Positions 18,238 to 26,269 of a DNA stretch of 64,000 nucleotides are shown piece by piece. Source of the stretch: Actinomadura opuntiae (GTDB taxonomy: Bacteria > Actinomycetota > Actinomycetes > Streptosporangiales > Streptosporangiaceae); contig NZ_JASNWF010000001.1 in assembly GCF_030283205.1 (NCBI RefSeq), forward strand, positions 558,001-622,000, written 5' to 3'. Within the stretch, counting starts at the first letter, position 1. Every line of letters begins with the position of its first letter. Made by a program: the position numbers and the translations under genes. Below the pieces are notes generated by a model. That model was not told the origin of the DNA, ran no database searches, and worked only from the letters and a program-made list of their open reading frames with translations.

Positions 18238-19526
18238 CCACCAGCGCACTCACCGGTTCCGAAGCCCAAGCGTCCCGACCGGTCGCGCCCGCGCCCCATT
18301 ACGGGGTCCGCGCCGCCGTGGCGCGCCGCCTGTTCGCGCGCGCGGCCTCACGGCTACCCGTCACGATCGCCCACGGTCCCGGGACGGAACTCCCGGTGGC
18401 GGCACCGCGCGGACCGGCGGCACCGTCCGGACGGCCGGTGATGCGGATCGTCCGGCCCGCCGCGTTCTTCGCCCGGCTCGGCGACGGCGGCCTGATCGGC
18501 TTCGGCGAGTCCTATATGGCGGGCGACTGGGACGCCGACGACCTGCCCGGCGTGCTCACCGCGTTCGCCGCGCACCTGCCCGCGCTCGTCCCGGCGCCGC
18601 TGCAGCGACTGCGGCGGCTGGCGGTGCGACCCCGACCGGACGCCGACGACGGCGGCGCCGAGGGCGCCCGCCGCAACGTCGCCCACCACTACGACCTGTT
18701 CAACCAGCTGTTCGCGCTGTTCCTGGACGAAACGATGACCTACTCGGCCGCGCTGTTCGAGCAGCAGCCCGACGGGACGCTCACCGGCGACCTCGCCGCG
18801 GCCCAGCACCGCAAGATCGACCGGCTGCTCGACCTCGCCGGCGTCGGGCCCGGCACCCGGCTGCTGGAGATCGGCACCGGCTGGGGCGAGCTGGCGCTGC
18901 GCGCCGGACGCCGCGGCGCCTACGTACGGTCCCTGACCCTGTCCGCTGAGCAGCGCGACCTCGCCTGGGTCCCCATCGCCCGGGCCGGGCTCGCCGACCG
19001 CGTCCGGGTGCAGCTGCGCGACTACCGCGACGCCGACGGCGTGCACGACGCGGTGATCAGCGTCGAGATGATCGAAGCGGTCGGGATGCGGCACTGGCCC
19101 GAGTACTTCGCGGTACTGCACCGGCTGCTCGCGCCCGGCGGCCGCGCTGCCCTGCAGGCCATCACCATGCCCAACGACCGAATGCTGGCCTCCCGCGACA
19201 CCCACACCTGGATCGAGAAGTACATCTTCCCTGGCGGCATGCTTCCCTCCACCGAGGCGATCGAAGGATGCGCCGCCGCTGCCGGGCTGCGGTCCGCCGC
19301 GCCCAGCCCGGACGGGCGGCTGCGATTCGGCCCGCACTACGCCGAGACGCTGCGCCGCTGGCGCGAGCGGTTCCTGGCTGCCGGACCCGAGGTGGCCGGG
19401 CTCGGCTTCGACCCCGTCTTTTGCCGCATGTGGGTCTTCTACCTCGCCTACTCCCAGGCCGGCTTCGCTGCCGGCTACCTCGACGTCCAGCAGTTCCTGC
19501 TCACCCGCTCGGAGGACCTCCGATGA
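18234..19526 (+). CDS. Cyclopropane-fatty-acid-synthase-like methyltransferase 1, 430 aa
   Basis: SAM-dependent methyltransferase acting on the double bond of phospholipid acyl chains. The sequence shows NVAHHYDLFNQLFALFLDE (conserved acyl/bicarbonate-site region), the SAM motif LLEIGTGWGELAL, ISVEMIEAVG and YFAVLHRLLAPGGRAALQ. The usual GCGWG of motif I reads GTGWG here. Depending on the partner enzymes, products could be cyclopropane or methyl-branched fatty acids. ATGA overlap with both neighbours. Confidence 0.87.
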   Translation: MTTSALTGSEAQASRPVAPAPHYGVRAAVARRLFARAASRLPVTIAHGPGTELPVAAPRGPAAPSGRPVMRIVRPAAFFARLGDGGLIGFGESYMAGDWDADDLPGVLTAFAAHLPALVPAPLQRLRRLAVRPRPDADDGGAEGARRNVAHHYDLFNQLFALFLDETMTYSAALFEQQPDGTLTGDLAAAQHRKIDRLLDLAGVGPGTRLLEIGTGWGELALRAGRRGAYVRSLTLSAEQRDLAWVPIARAGLADRVRVQLRDYRDADGVHDAVISVEMIEAVGMRHWPEYFAVLHRLLAPGGRAALQAITMPNDRMLASRDTHTWIEKYIFPGGMLPSTEAIEGCAAAAGLRSAAPSPDGRLRFGPHYAETLRRWRERFLAAGPEVAGLGFDPVFCRMWVFYLAYSQAGFAAGYLDVQQFLLTRSEDLR

Positions 19527-20788
19527 CGACCCGGACCCGCGCACGCCCCCGCTCCACCGCCTCGGCGGGCGGTGTCGCGAGGCTGCTGGGGGCCCGTCGT
19601 GGATGGCCTGTTCGGCGGCGCTACGCCGATACGGCTGCGTGCCTGGGACGGCAGCCAGACCGGCCCGGCAGACGCGCCCGCGGTCGTGCTGCGCTCGCCG
19701 GACGCGCTGCGGCGGCTGGTGCGCAGCCCCGGCGAGCTCGGCTTGGCCCGCGCTTACGTCAGCGGCGACCTGGACGTCGACGGCGACCTCGCCGACGGTC
19801 GACGCTGCTGGCGGCGGCCCGCGCGCTGCTGGTACTCGGCGCCGCCGGCCCACCACCGCCCACGCCGGCCACCGAGGCCCGCCTCACCGGACGGCTGCAC
19901 ACGCGTACCCGCGACCACGCCGCCATCGCTCACCACTACGACCTGTCCAACGACTTCTACGCGCTCGTCCTGGACCCGCGGATGGTCTACTCGTGCGCCT
20001 ACTGGCAGCACCCGGACATGGACCTGGAGCAGGCGCAGCGCGCCAAACTCGACCTGGTGTGCCGCAAGCTCGGGCTCCGGCCCGGGATGCGGCTGCTGGA
20101 CGTCGGCTGCGGCTGGGGCGCGCTGGCCGTCCACGCCGCCCGCGAGTACGGCGCGCACGTCACCGGTGTCACCCTGTCGCGCGAGCAGGCTGAGCTGGCC
20201 CGCGAACGCGCCGCCGGACTCCCCGTCGATATCCGGCTCCAGCACCACCGCGACATCACCGGCGGCCCGTTCGACGCGGTCTCCTCGATCGAGATGGGCG
20301 AGCACGTCGGCCGGCGCGGCTACCCCGCCTTCGCCGCCGCGCTGCGCAGGCTCGTCCGGCCCCGCGGCCGGGTGCTGATCCAGCAGATGTCGCGCGGGGC
20401 TCGCGCTCCCGGCGGCGGCGCGTTCATCGAACGCTACATCGCGCCCGACATGCACATGCGCCCGGTGGGTGAGACGGTCGGGCTGCTGGAGGCTGCCGGG
20501 CTGGAGGTCGTCGACGTGCACGGGATGCGCGAACACTACGTTCGCACCGTCGGTGAATGGCAGGAGACCTTTGAGGCCCGGCTAGATGAGATCGTTGCGC
20601 TGGTCGGCGAAGAGACGGCTCGGGTGTGGCGGTTGTACCTGGCCGGCGGCGGACTGGCGTTCGAGCAGGGCCGGATGGGCGTCGACCAGATCCTCGCGGT
20701 CCGCCCGGACGCCGGCGGGCGCAGCGGCCTCCCGCCGGCCCGCACCGACCTCGGCTCCCCCACCGACGCCCGCGCCGACCACCCGTGA
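19523..20788 (+). CDS. Cyclopropane-fatty-acid-synthase-like methyltransferase 2 (two compensating frameshifts)
   Basis: The C-terminal 300 residues are a clear CFA-synthase domain (IAHHYDLSNDFYALVLDPRM, LLDVGCGWGALAVHA, SSIEMGEHVG, FIERYIAPDMHM). The N-terminus is garbled between about residues 23 and 92. There the correct family sequence (DGLFGGATPIRLRAWDGS, LRSPGELGLARAYVSGDLDV) lies in another frame. One extra G in the run at 19588-19592 and one missing base near 19800 would restore a continuous protein. As read the frame has no stop, so a chimeric protein would still be made. Two CFA-like enzymes in tandem suggest different substrates or steps. Confidence 0.85.
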   Translation: MTTRTRARPRSTASAGGVARLLGARRGWPVRRRYADTAACLGRQPDRPGRRARGRAALAGRAAAAGAQPRRARLGPRLRQRRPGRRRRPRRRSTLLAAARALLVLGAAGPPPPTPATEARLTGRLHTRTRDHAAIAHHYDLSNDFYALVLDPRMVYSCAYWQHPDMDLEQAQRAKLDLVCRKLGLRPGMRLLDVGCGWGALAVHAAREYGAHVTGVTLSREQAELARERAAGLPVDIRLQHHRDITGGPFDAVSSIEMGEHVGRRGYPAFAAALRRLVRPRGRVLIQQMSRGARAPGGGAFIERYIAPDMHMRPVGETVGLLEAAGLEVVDVHGMREHYVRTVGEWQETFEARLDEIVALVGEETARVWRLYLAGGGLAFEQGRMGVDQILAVRPDAGGRSGLPPARTDLGSPTDARADHP

Positions 20789-21576
20789 CCACATTCTGGT
20801 GGAACCTGGCCTGCACGGCGGCGGCCGTCACCGCAGTCCTGGCGGTGACGTTCGCGCTGGCGGCCCAGCTCGGCCGGCACAGCGTCATCGACGTCGCCTG
20901 GGGCCTCGGCTTCTGCGCCATCGCCGCGGTCAGCGCCGCGGTGTCGGTTGGGCAGGGAGACGCGGTGCGCCGCTGGGTCGTCCTGGCGATGACCGTCCTG
21001 TGGGGGCTGCGGCTGGCGGTGCACATCGGATGGCGCGCCAGGGGCGCGGGAGAGGACCCGCGCTATGAGGACCTGCTGGCCAAAGCCCCGGGCAACAGGA
21101 CCCTGTATGCGCTGCGGAAGGTGTACCTGCCGCAGGGCCTGGTCCTGTGGCTGGTGTCCCTGCCGATCCAGGTGGCCATGTACCAGGACGGCCCGCCGGG
21201 CGCCGCGTTCTATGCCGGCGTGCTCATATGGACAGTGGGGCTGGCGTTCGAAGCCGTCGGCGACTTCCAGCTGACCCGTTTCACCGCCGACCCGGCCAAC
21301 CACGGAAAGGTCATGGACACCGGCCTGTGGCGCTACACCCGCCACCCCAACTACTTCGGCGACGCGCTGGTGTGGTGGGGCCTGTTCCTTGCCACCTGCG
21401 ATCACTGGACCGGCCTGCTCACCCTCTTCTCGCCGGCGCTGATGACAGCCCTGCTGGCCAAGGGAACCGGCAAACCGCTGCTGGAAAAGCGCATGGCCCA
21501 CACCCGCGCCGGCTACGCCGACTACGTCTCCAGCACCAGCGGATTCGTACCGATGCCGCCCCGCCGCAGCCGGTAA
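20785..21576 (+). CDS. DUF1295 membrane protein (steroid-reductase-like), 263 aa
   Basis: Polytopic membrane protein with about six hydrophobic segments. The C-terminal signature TGLWRYTRHPNYFGDALVWWG is that of DUF1295 / 3-oxo-5-alpha-steroid 4-dehydrogenase-like enzymes, which reduce double bonds or methylate in membranes. GTG start overlaps the preceding TGA. As the last gene of the lipid operon it may supply a reduction step on modified acyl chains; that is inferred from context. Confidence 0.85.
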   Translation: MTTFWWNLACTAAAVTAVLAVTFALAAQLGRHSVIDVAWGLGFCAIAAVSAAVSVGQGDAVRRWVVLAMTVLWGLRLAVHIGWRARGAGEDPRYEDLLAKAPGNRTLYALRKVYLPQGLVLWLVSLPIQVAMYQDGPPGAAFYAGVLIWTVGLAFEAVGDFQLTRFTADPANHGKVMDTGLWRYTRHPNYFGDALVWWGLFLATCDHWTGLLTLFSPALMTALLAKGTGKPLLEKRMAHTRAGYADYVSSTSGFVPMPPRRSR

Positions 21577-21842
21577 ACGGCGCCCTTTCCCTGCATGGCC
21601 TCCCAGTAGACGCGACTTCAGGCCCGAACTTCGGACCATTCACTCAGTGTCGAATCGAGTCGCCTGTGCAGGTCCTGACCACGCGGGAAGGCTGTGGTCT
21701 GCGCGACCATCAGCCACATCCCACGACCTTTACACAAGGTGCTACATTGGTCGCACATGGTAGCGATATTGTTTCGTGATCTCCACGGTGCATCGGTCGA
21801 TCGGACGCGGGCAAGATCGCGGCCGAAACGAAGGAGGCATTG

Positions 21843-22016
21843 ATGCCCTGGTTGATGATTCTGGTGCTGCTACTGGCGCTGCTTCTGTTCGGCGCCGGTT
21901 TCGCACTGAAGTTCCTGTGGATCGTGGCCGCCATCGTGCTGGTCCTGTGGCTGGTGGGGTTCCTCGCGCGCAGCTCCGGTTCCTCCGGCCGCCGCGGCCG
22001 CTGGTACCGCTGGTAG
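21843..22016 (+). CDS. Small hydrophobic membrane peptide, 57 aa
   Basis: The product begins MPWLMILVLLLALLLFGAGF, continues with a second hydrophobic run around FLWIVAAIVLVLWLVGFLAR and ends in a Gly/Ser/Arg-rich tail (SSGRRGRWYRW). It resembles short hydrophobic proteins widespread in actinomycetes. Strong support comes from AAGGAGG about 7 bases before the ATG and a good terminator hairpin downstream. It is probably a single-gene transcript. Confidence 0.7.
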   Translation: MPWLMILVLLLALLLFGAGFALKFLWIVAAIVLVLWLVGFLARSSGSSGRRGRWYRW

Positions 22017-22103
22017 CGGACACGCCTGCAGGTCCCGGGTCTCCCGGCCGCGGCGCGGTGCGCTGCCATGCCCGACCGCGGCCGGTCTTCATATATCCCG
22101 GAT

Positions 22104-22129
22104 GCCTCCCGCTTCGAGTAGCGGGAGGC
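22104..22129 (+). terminator. Strong hairpin terminator
   Basis: Perfect 10-bp stem GCCTCCCGCT/AGCGGGAGGC with a 6-base loop (TCGAGT), followed a few bases later by TTTT. It lies about 90 bp after the 57-aa gene and probably ends its transcript. Confidence 0.75.
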
Positions 22130-22416
22130 ACCCGCTTTTGCCACGCCGTGGCAGCAAAAAACAAGATTTGATGATCGGCTCCGCTAACCCATAACGGGTG
22201 CTCCGACCTAGGGATCGAAGCTGGCCCTAAAGGACAGAGAGCTCGCCGGAGCGAACCCGAGATGCGCGCTGCTTGCGCGTGCCGCAACGGCGGTGATGAT
22301 CTCACCAACAACTTCGGACAGCGCCGTGAAGGGCGCTATCACCGTCCGTTTCACGCTCGGCGGGTTTGGTGGGTCATAGATAAAGGACGCCTGGCCCCCT
22401 CAAGGAAGGTTGCGAA
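22130..22416. other. Leader region of the DUF1206 gene
   Basis: About 290 bp with no gene. It should contain the promoter for the DUF1206 gene. No confident -35/-10 pair or riboswitch fold was identified. Confidence 0.35.
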
Positions 22417-23262
22417 ATGTCGGCCAACGCAGCGAAGGAACAGGTGCAGCAGACGGGACGCAAAGCCGCAGGACACTCGTGGTTCCATCACCTGGCCCGG
22501 ATCGGGCTGGCGGGCCGCGGAGTCATCTACCTGCTGATCGGTGTGCTCGCCGCACAGGTCGCCTTCGGTTCGGGAGGCGGCCAGGCCGACCAGAAAGGCG
22601 CCTTGGCGACCGTGGTGGGAACGCCCGGCGGCAAGGTGGCGCTCTGGGTGATCGTGGTGGGGTTCGCCGGCCTGACCCTGTGGCAGTACGCCGAGGCGCT
22701 GTACGGGCAGCCGGTTCCCGACGGCGACAAGCCGCACAAGCGGCTGACCTCTCTCGGCCGTGCCATTGCGTACACCGCCAGTTTCGCCGGCACCTTGGGC
22801 TTCGCGCTGGGCAGCAAGGGCAAGTCGTCCGATCAGCAGTCCCAGTCCTTCACCGCCAAGGCGATGGGCGAGCCGGGCGGGCGCTTGCTGGTGCTGGCGA
22901 TCGGCGTCGGGGTCGCGGCCGTCGGCGTGGTGATGATTTTCAAGGCGGTCATGCGCAAGTTCCTGGAGGAACTCAAGACCGAGCAGATGCACCGGCACGT
23001 GCGCCGGGCCGCCGCCGTGGTGGGCGTGATCGGCCATCTCGTGCGCGGCCTGGTGTTCGGTGGGATCAGCGTTTTCCTGGTCTTTGCCGCGGTCGCCTTT
23101 GACGCCGGCAAGGCTAAGGGGCTGGACGGCACCCTGCGCGAGTTCGCCCGCACTCCCGCCGGTCCCTGGTTGCTGGTCGCGATGGCGGCCGGACTGGTGA
23201 TCTTCGGCGTGTACTCCTTCTTCGAGGCCCGATGGCGCAAGGTCGAAGCCGTCGACACGTGA
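22417..23262 (+). CDS. DUF1206 membrane protein, 281 aa
   Basis: Integral membrane protein with six hydrophobic helices arranged as three repeats of the DUF1206 unit. Each repeat begins with a similar LxRxGLAGRGVIYLLIG-type stretch (HLARIGLAGRGVIYLLIG, LTSLGRAIAYTASFAG, VIGHLVRGLVFGGISVFL). Function unknown. AAGGAAGG lies 8 bases before the ATG. It is followed by two SRPBCC genes in the same direction; a shared role in envelope stress is only a guess. Confidence 0.85.
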   Translation: MSANAAKEQVQQTGRKAAGHSWFHHLARIGLAGRGVIYLLIGVLAAQVAFGSGGGQADQKGALATVVGTPGGKVALWVIVVGFAGLTLWQYAEALYGQPVPDGDKPHKRLTSLGRAIAYTASFAGTLGFALGSKGKSSDQQSQSFTAKAMGEPGGRLLVLAIGVGVAAVGVVMIFKAVMRKFLEELKTEQMHRHVRRAAAVVGVIGHLVRGLVFGGISVFLVFAAVAFDAGKAKGLDGTLREFARTPAGPWLLVAMAAGLVIFGVYSFFEARWRKVEAVDT

Positions 23263-23494
23263 CGGGCACCGGCACCCGGCGGCACGGCCTCCATGCCTCC
23301 AAGCCACCGGCTTGCGCTCGCCGTTCCCGTCGCCGCCTCACAGCGGCTTCCCTCCCCCCTCCCGAAAGGAGAACCGTGACACCGGTGCAGGAACCTCATC
23401 CCGACGCCCACTCCCATCCAGTCCGGTTCGACCCGCTCAGCCGATGGCCAAACCGAACGGCCGTCAACCAGGACGGCGTGGAGGTGATGGGGGC

Positions 23495-24289
23495 ATGAAG
23501 TTCCGGACGGGGCTCGCCGCCGGGGCGGGCGGCGTCCTAGCCGCGACCGCAGCCGGCCGCACCGTCCGCCAGATCACCGGCCGGGTCGTCGCCCGGTACC
23601 AAAGAAGGCTGGAGCGGTCAGTGCGGCGGCTGGCGGCCAAGGCCGAGCACGGCGGTCCCATGGTCAAGGCACTGCTTGCGGGCGCGCGCGCCTTATATGA
23701 GGGCAAGTCTCCGGCGCGTGCGCTGCTGAGCTTCGGCTGGACCGCACTCAAGGAGACGCTCAAGCGCATCTTCAGCCTCGGTGGGCGCGGCAAGCTGACC
23801 AACATCGTCGAGCAGATCGACATCGGCGCGCCCTGCCAGCTGGTCTACGACCAGTGGACGCGGTTCGAGGACTTCCCATCCTTCATGAAAAAAGTGCAGA
23901 GCGTAGCCCAGGAGTCCGACGAGAAGCTGAACTGGAAGGCGAAGATTGTCTGGTCGAGCCGGACGTGGCAGTCGACGATCGTCGAGCAGGTCCCCGACCG
24001 CCACATCGTGTGGCGCTCCAACGCCGCCAAGGGAAAGGTCGACGGGACCGTCAGCTTCCATGAGCTGGCGCCCGACCTGACCCGCGTCCTGCTCGTCCTG
24101 GAGTACCACCCGGGCGGCCTGTTCGAGCGGACCGGCAACCTGTGGCGCGCGCAGGGCCGCCGGGTCCGGCTGGAGCTCAAGCACTTCCGCCGCCACGTCA
24201 TGACCAGGTCGCTGACCGCCGCCCCCGGCGAGATCGAGGGGTGGCGCGGCGAAATCCACGACGGCGAGGTCGTCCAGAAAGCCTCGTAA
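23495..24289 (+). CDS. SRPBCC/cyclase-type protein 1, 264 aa
   Basis: The C-terminal 150 residues form a START-like SRPBCC domain (TNIVEQIDIGAPCQLVYDQW, FPSFMKKVQSV, TIVEQVPDRHIVWRS, VSFHELAPDLTRVLLVLEYH), close to coenzyme-Q-binding/polyketide-cyclase-like proteins. The N-terminal part has a short Gly/Ala-rich helix that may touch the membrane. No catalytic residues can be named; these proteins usually bind lipids or other hydrophobic ligands. ATG 23495 has GGAGG 10 bases upstream. The next gene is a close paralogue. Confidence 0.75.
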   Translation: MKFRTGLAAGAGGVLAATAAGRTVRQITGRVVARYQRRLERSVRRLAAKAEHGGPMVKALLAGARALYEGKSPARALLSFGWTALKETLKRIFSLGGRGKLTNIVEQIDIGAPCQLVYDQWTRFEDFPSFMKKVQSVAQESDEKLNWKAKIVWSSRTWQSTIVEQVPDRHIVWRSNAAKGKVDGTVSFHELAPDLTRVLLVLEYHPGGLFERTGNLWRAQGRRVRLELKHFRRHVMTRSLTAAPGEIEGWRGEIHDGEVVQKAS

Positions 24290-24341
24290 ACAGACTCCCG
24301 AAACCGACAACCACTCAAACCAATACGTGGGAGGACGCACC

Positions 24342-25479
24342 ATGAGAAGCGGAACCAAGGTGGGACCCGTTCCCATCGGCAATATTGCCAAGCAGCTGCC
24401 GATCGGCGGACGCAAGCGCAGTGGGCTGGGCGGCCTGGTCCGGAACCTGCCGAGCGGCATCCCCGGCGGCAAGGCGCTCGGTACGACCGGCGGCGTGCTG
24501 CTCGGCGCCGGCGCCGCCGTCGCCGCGGGCCGCGCGCTCAGCCGCCGGGGCGGCCAGGGCGACGAGTCCGCGCCGGCGAATGGCGGCGCCTCCGAGGAGT
24601 CCGGTGCCAAGGGCGGCGGCTCGTCCGCGAAGGGCGCCGCCGGCAAGGCCGCGGACAAGGCCAAGGACACCGCCGCGAAGGCCAAGGACACCGCCGGCAA
24701 GCCCGCCGAGAAGGCCGGTGAGAAGACGAAGGGCCTGTTCGGCCGCCTCAAGGACACCGTCGGCGGGGCCCTCAAGAAGGGCGGCGGCAAGGGCGGCGGC
24801 AAGAAGGTGAAGGTCACCAACATCGTCGAGCACACCGACATCGGTGCGCCGCGCCGCCTCGTCTAACGACCAGTTCACGCAGTTCCAGGAGTTCTCGTCC
24901 TTCATGAAGAAGGTCACGAACGTCGACCAGGCGGACGAGGAGAAGCTGCACTGGCAGGCGAAGATCTTCTGGTCCAAGCGGACGTGGGAGGCGACGATCG
25001 TCGAGCAGGTGCCGGACGAGCACATCGTCTGGCGCTCCAAGGCCCCCAAGGGCCACGTGGACGGTGCCGTCAGCTTCCATGAGCTGGCACCGAACCTCAC
25101 CCGCGTCCTGGTCGTCCTCGAATACCACCCGCAGGGGCTGTTCGAGCGGACCGGCAACCTGTGGCGCGCGCAGGGCCGCCGCGTCCGGCTGGAGCTCAAG
25201 CACTTCCGCCGGCACGTGATGACGCAGTCGCTGACCCGCGCGGACGAGATCGAGGGCTGGCGCGGCGAGATCCGCGACAGCGAGGTCGTCAAGACCCACG
25301 AGGAGGCGCTGAAGGAGGAGGAGAAGTCCGGCGAGGGCTCGAAGACCAAGAGCAGCGGCTCCTCCAGCACCTCCGGCTCGTCCGGCTCCTCCAGTTCGGG
25401 CGCGAAGAACGGCCGCAAGGACGGCTCGAACGACGACTCCAAGGACAGCACGAAGGAGCAGGAGGAGGCATCCCGGTAG
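24342..25479 (+). CDS. SRPBCC/cyclase-type protein 2 (frameshifted as read)
   Basis: Paralogue of the preceding gene. The N-terminus is different: Gly-rich and then Lys/Ala-rich, with repeats such as KAADKAKDTAAKAKDTAGKPA. The C-terminus is a Ser/Gly/Lys-rich tail of about 55 residues. The frame stops at TAA 24864-24866. The SRPBCC domain then continues in the next frame (QFTQFQEFSSFMKKVTNVDQ). Removing one A restores LVYDQF, exactly as in the paralogue. A stretch of about 60 bp late in the domain is nearly identical in both genes, which suggests recent duplication or gene conversion. Either a one-base sequencing error or a new mutation. Confidence 0.75.
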
Positions 25480-25572
25480 CCGCGGTAGCTGGCAGGCGAG
25501 GACCAGTGGGTCATCGACACGCCGGGTCCCCCCCGCTCTAGTGAGCGGCGGCGGTGTGAACGCGCCAGCCGC

Positions 25573-26208
25573 TTACTTGGGGGGCGTCAGGACGCTGTCG
25601 ATGATGTAGACGGTGGCGTTGGCGGTGTGGACGTTGCCGCAGGCCACCTTGGCGTCGCTGCCGATGGTGAACGACTCGCCGGAGCCGCTGGTGTTCAGCA
25701 TCGCGCCGTTGAGGGTCTTGAAGTCGCCGTTGGCCAGCCCGCTCGGGGTGATCGGCTGCCCGACGACGTGGTAGGTCAGGATGCCGGTGAGCGTCTTCTT
25801 GTCGCTCAGGACCTTGTCGAGCGTCGCCTTGGGGATCTTGTTGAACGCGTCGTTGGTCGGTGCGAACACGGTGATGTTCTTGGCCGAGTTCAGCGTGTCG
25901 ACCAGCCCGGCCTTCTTCACGGCGGTGACCAGCGTCGACAGCACCGGGTTGTTGGACGCGGCGGTCGCGACGGGGTCGGCGGACATGCCGCTGAAGCTGC
26001 CCTTGCCGGACGCCGGGACGGCCGAGCAGGCGGGCCCGAACGGCTGGTCGGAGGCCGGTGAACTGCTCGCGGGCGTCGCCGGTGCCGAACCGGCGGGCGC
26101 GGCGGCGGTGCCGCCGTCCTTGCCGTCGTCGTTGCTGGAGCAGGCCGCCGCTCCGGTGGCGACGGCGGCCGCGGCGAGGACGCCTGCGGCGATGCGGGTG
26201 CGGTACAT
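25573..26208 (-). CDS. Fasciclin-domain lipoprotein (MPT70/MPT83-like), 211 aa
   Basis: A lipoprotein signal peptide ends at Cys23 (VATGAAAC), followed by a Ser/Pro/Ala-rich linker. One fasciclin (FAS1) domain covers about residues 70-210, with the motifs ITVFAPTNDAFNKIP and LTYHVVGQPITP and the terminal VYIIDSVLTPP. In Mycobacterium tuberculosis homologous secreted proteins (MPT70, MPT83) belong to the SigK regulon. Here a SigK/RskA pair is encoded 2 kb away. AAGGAG lies before the ATG. It follows the molybdopterin oxidoreductase gene by 61 bp and is probably co-transcribed from the SigK-type promoter at 27981-28007. Confidence 0.88.
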   Translation of the reverse strand: MYRTRIAAGVLAAAAVATGAAACSSNDDGKDGGTAAAPAGSAPATPASSSPASDQPFGPACSAVPASGKGSFSGMSADPVATAASNNPVLSTLVTAVKKAGLVDTLNSAKNITVFAPTNDAFNKIPKATLDKVLSDKKTLTGILTYHVVGQPITPSGLANGDFKTLNGAMLNTSGSGESFTIGSDAKVACGNVHTANATVYIIDSVLTPPK

Positions 26209-26269
26209 GGTGATCTCCTTGCTTCGGATACCGATGGGTTCTGGTTCGTGTGGATTGCGGCGGGGCCGG

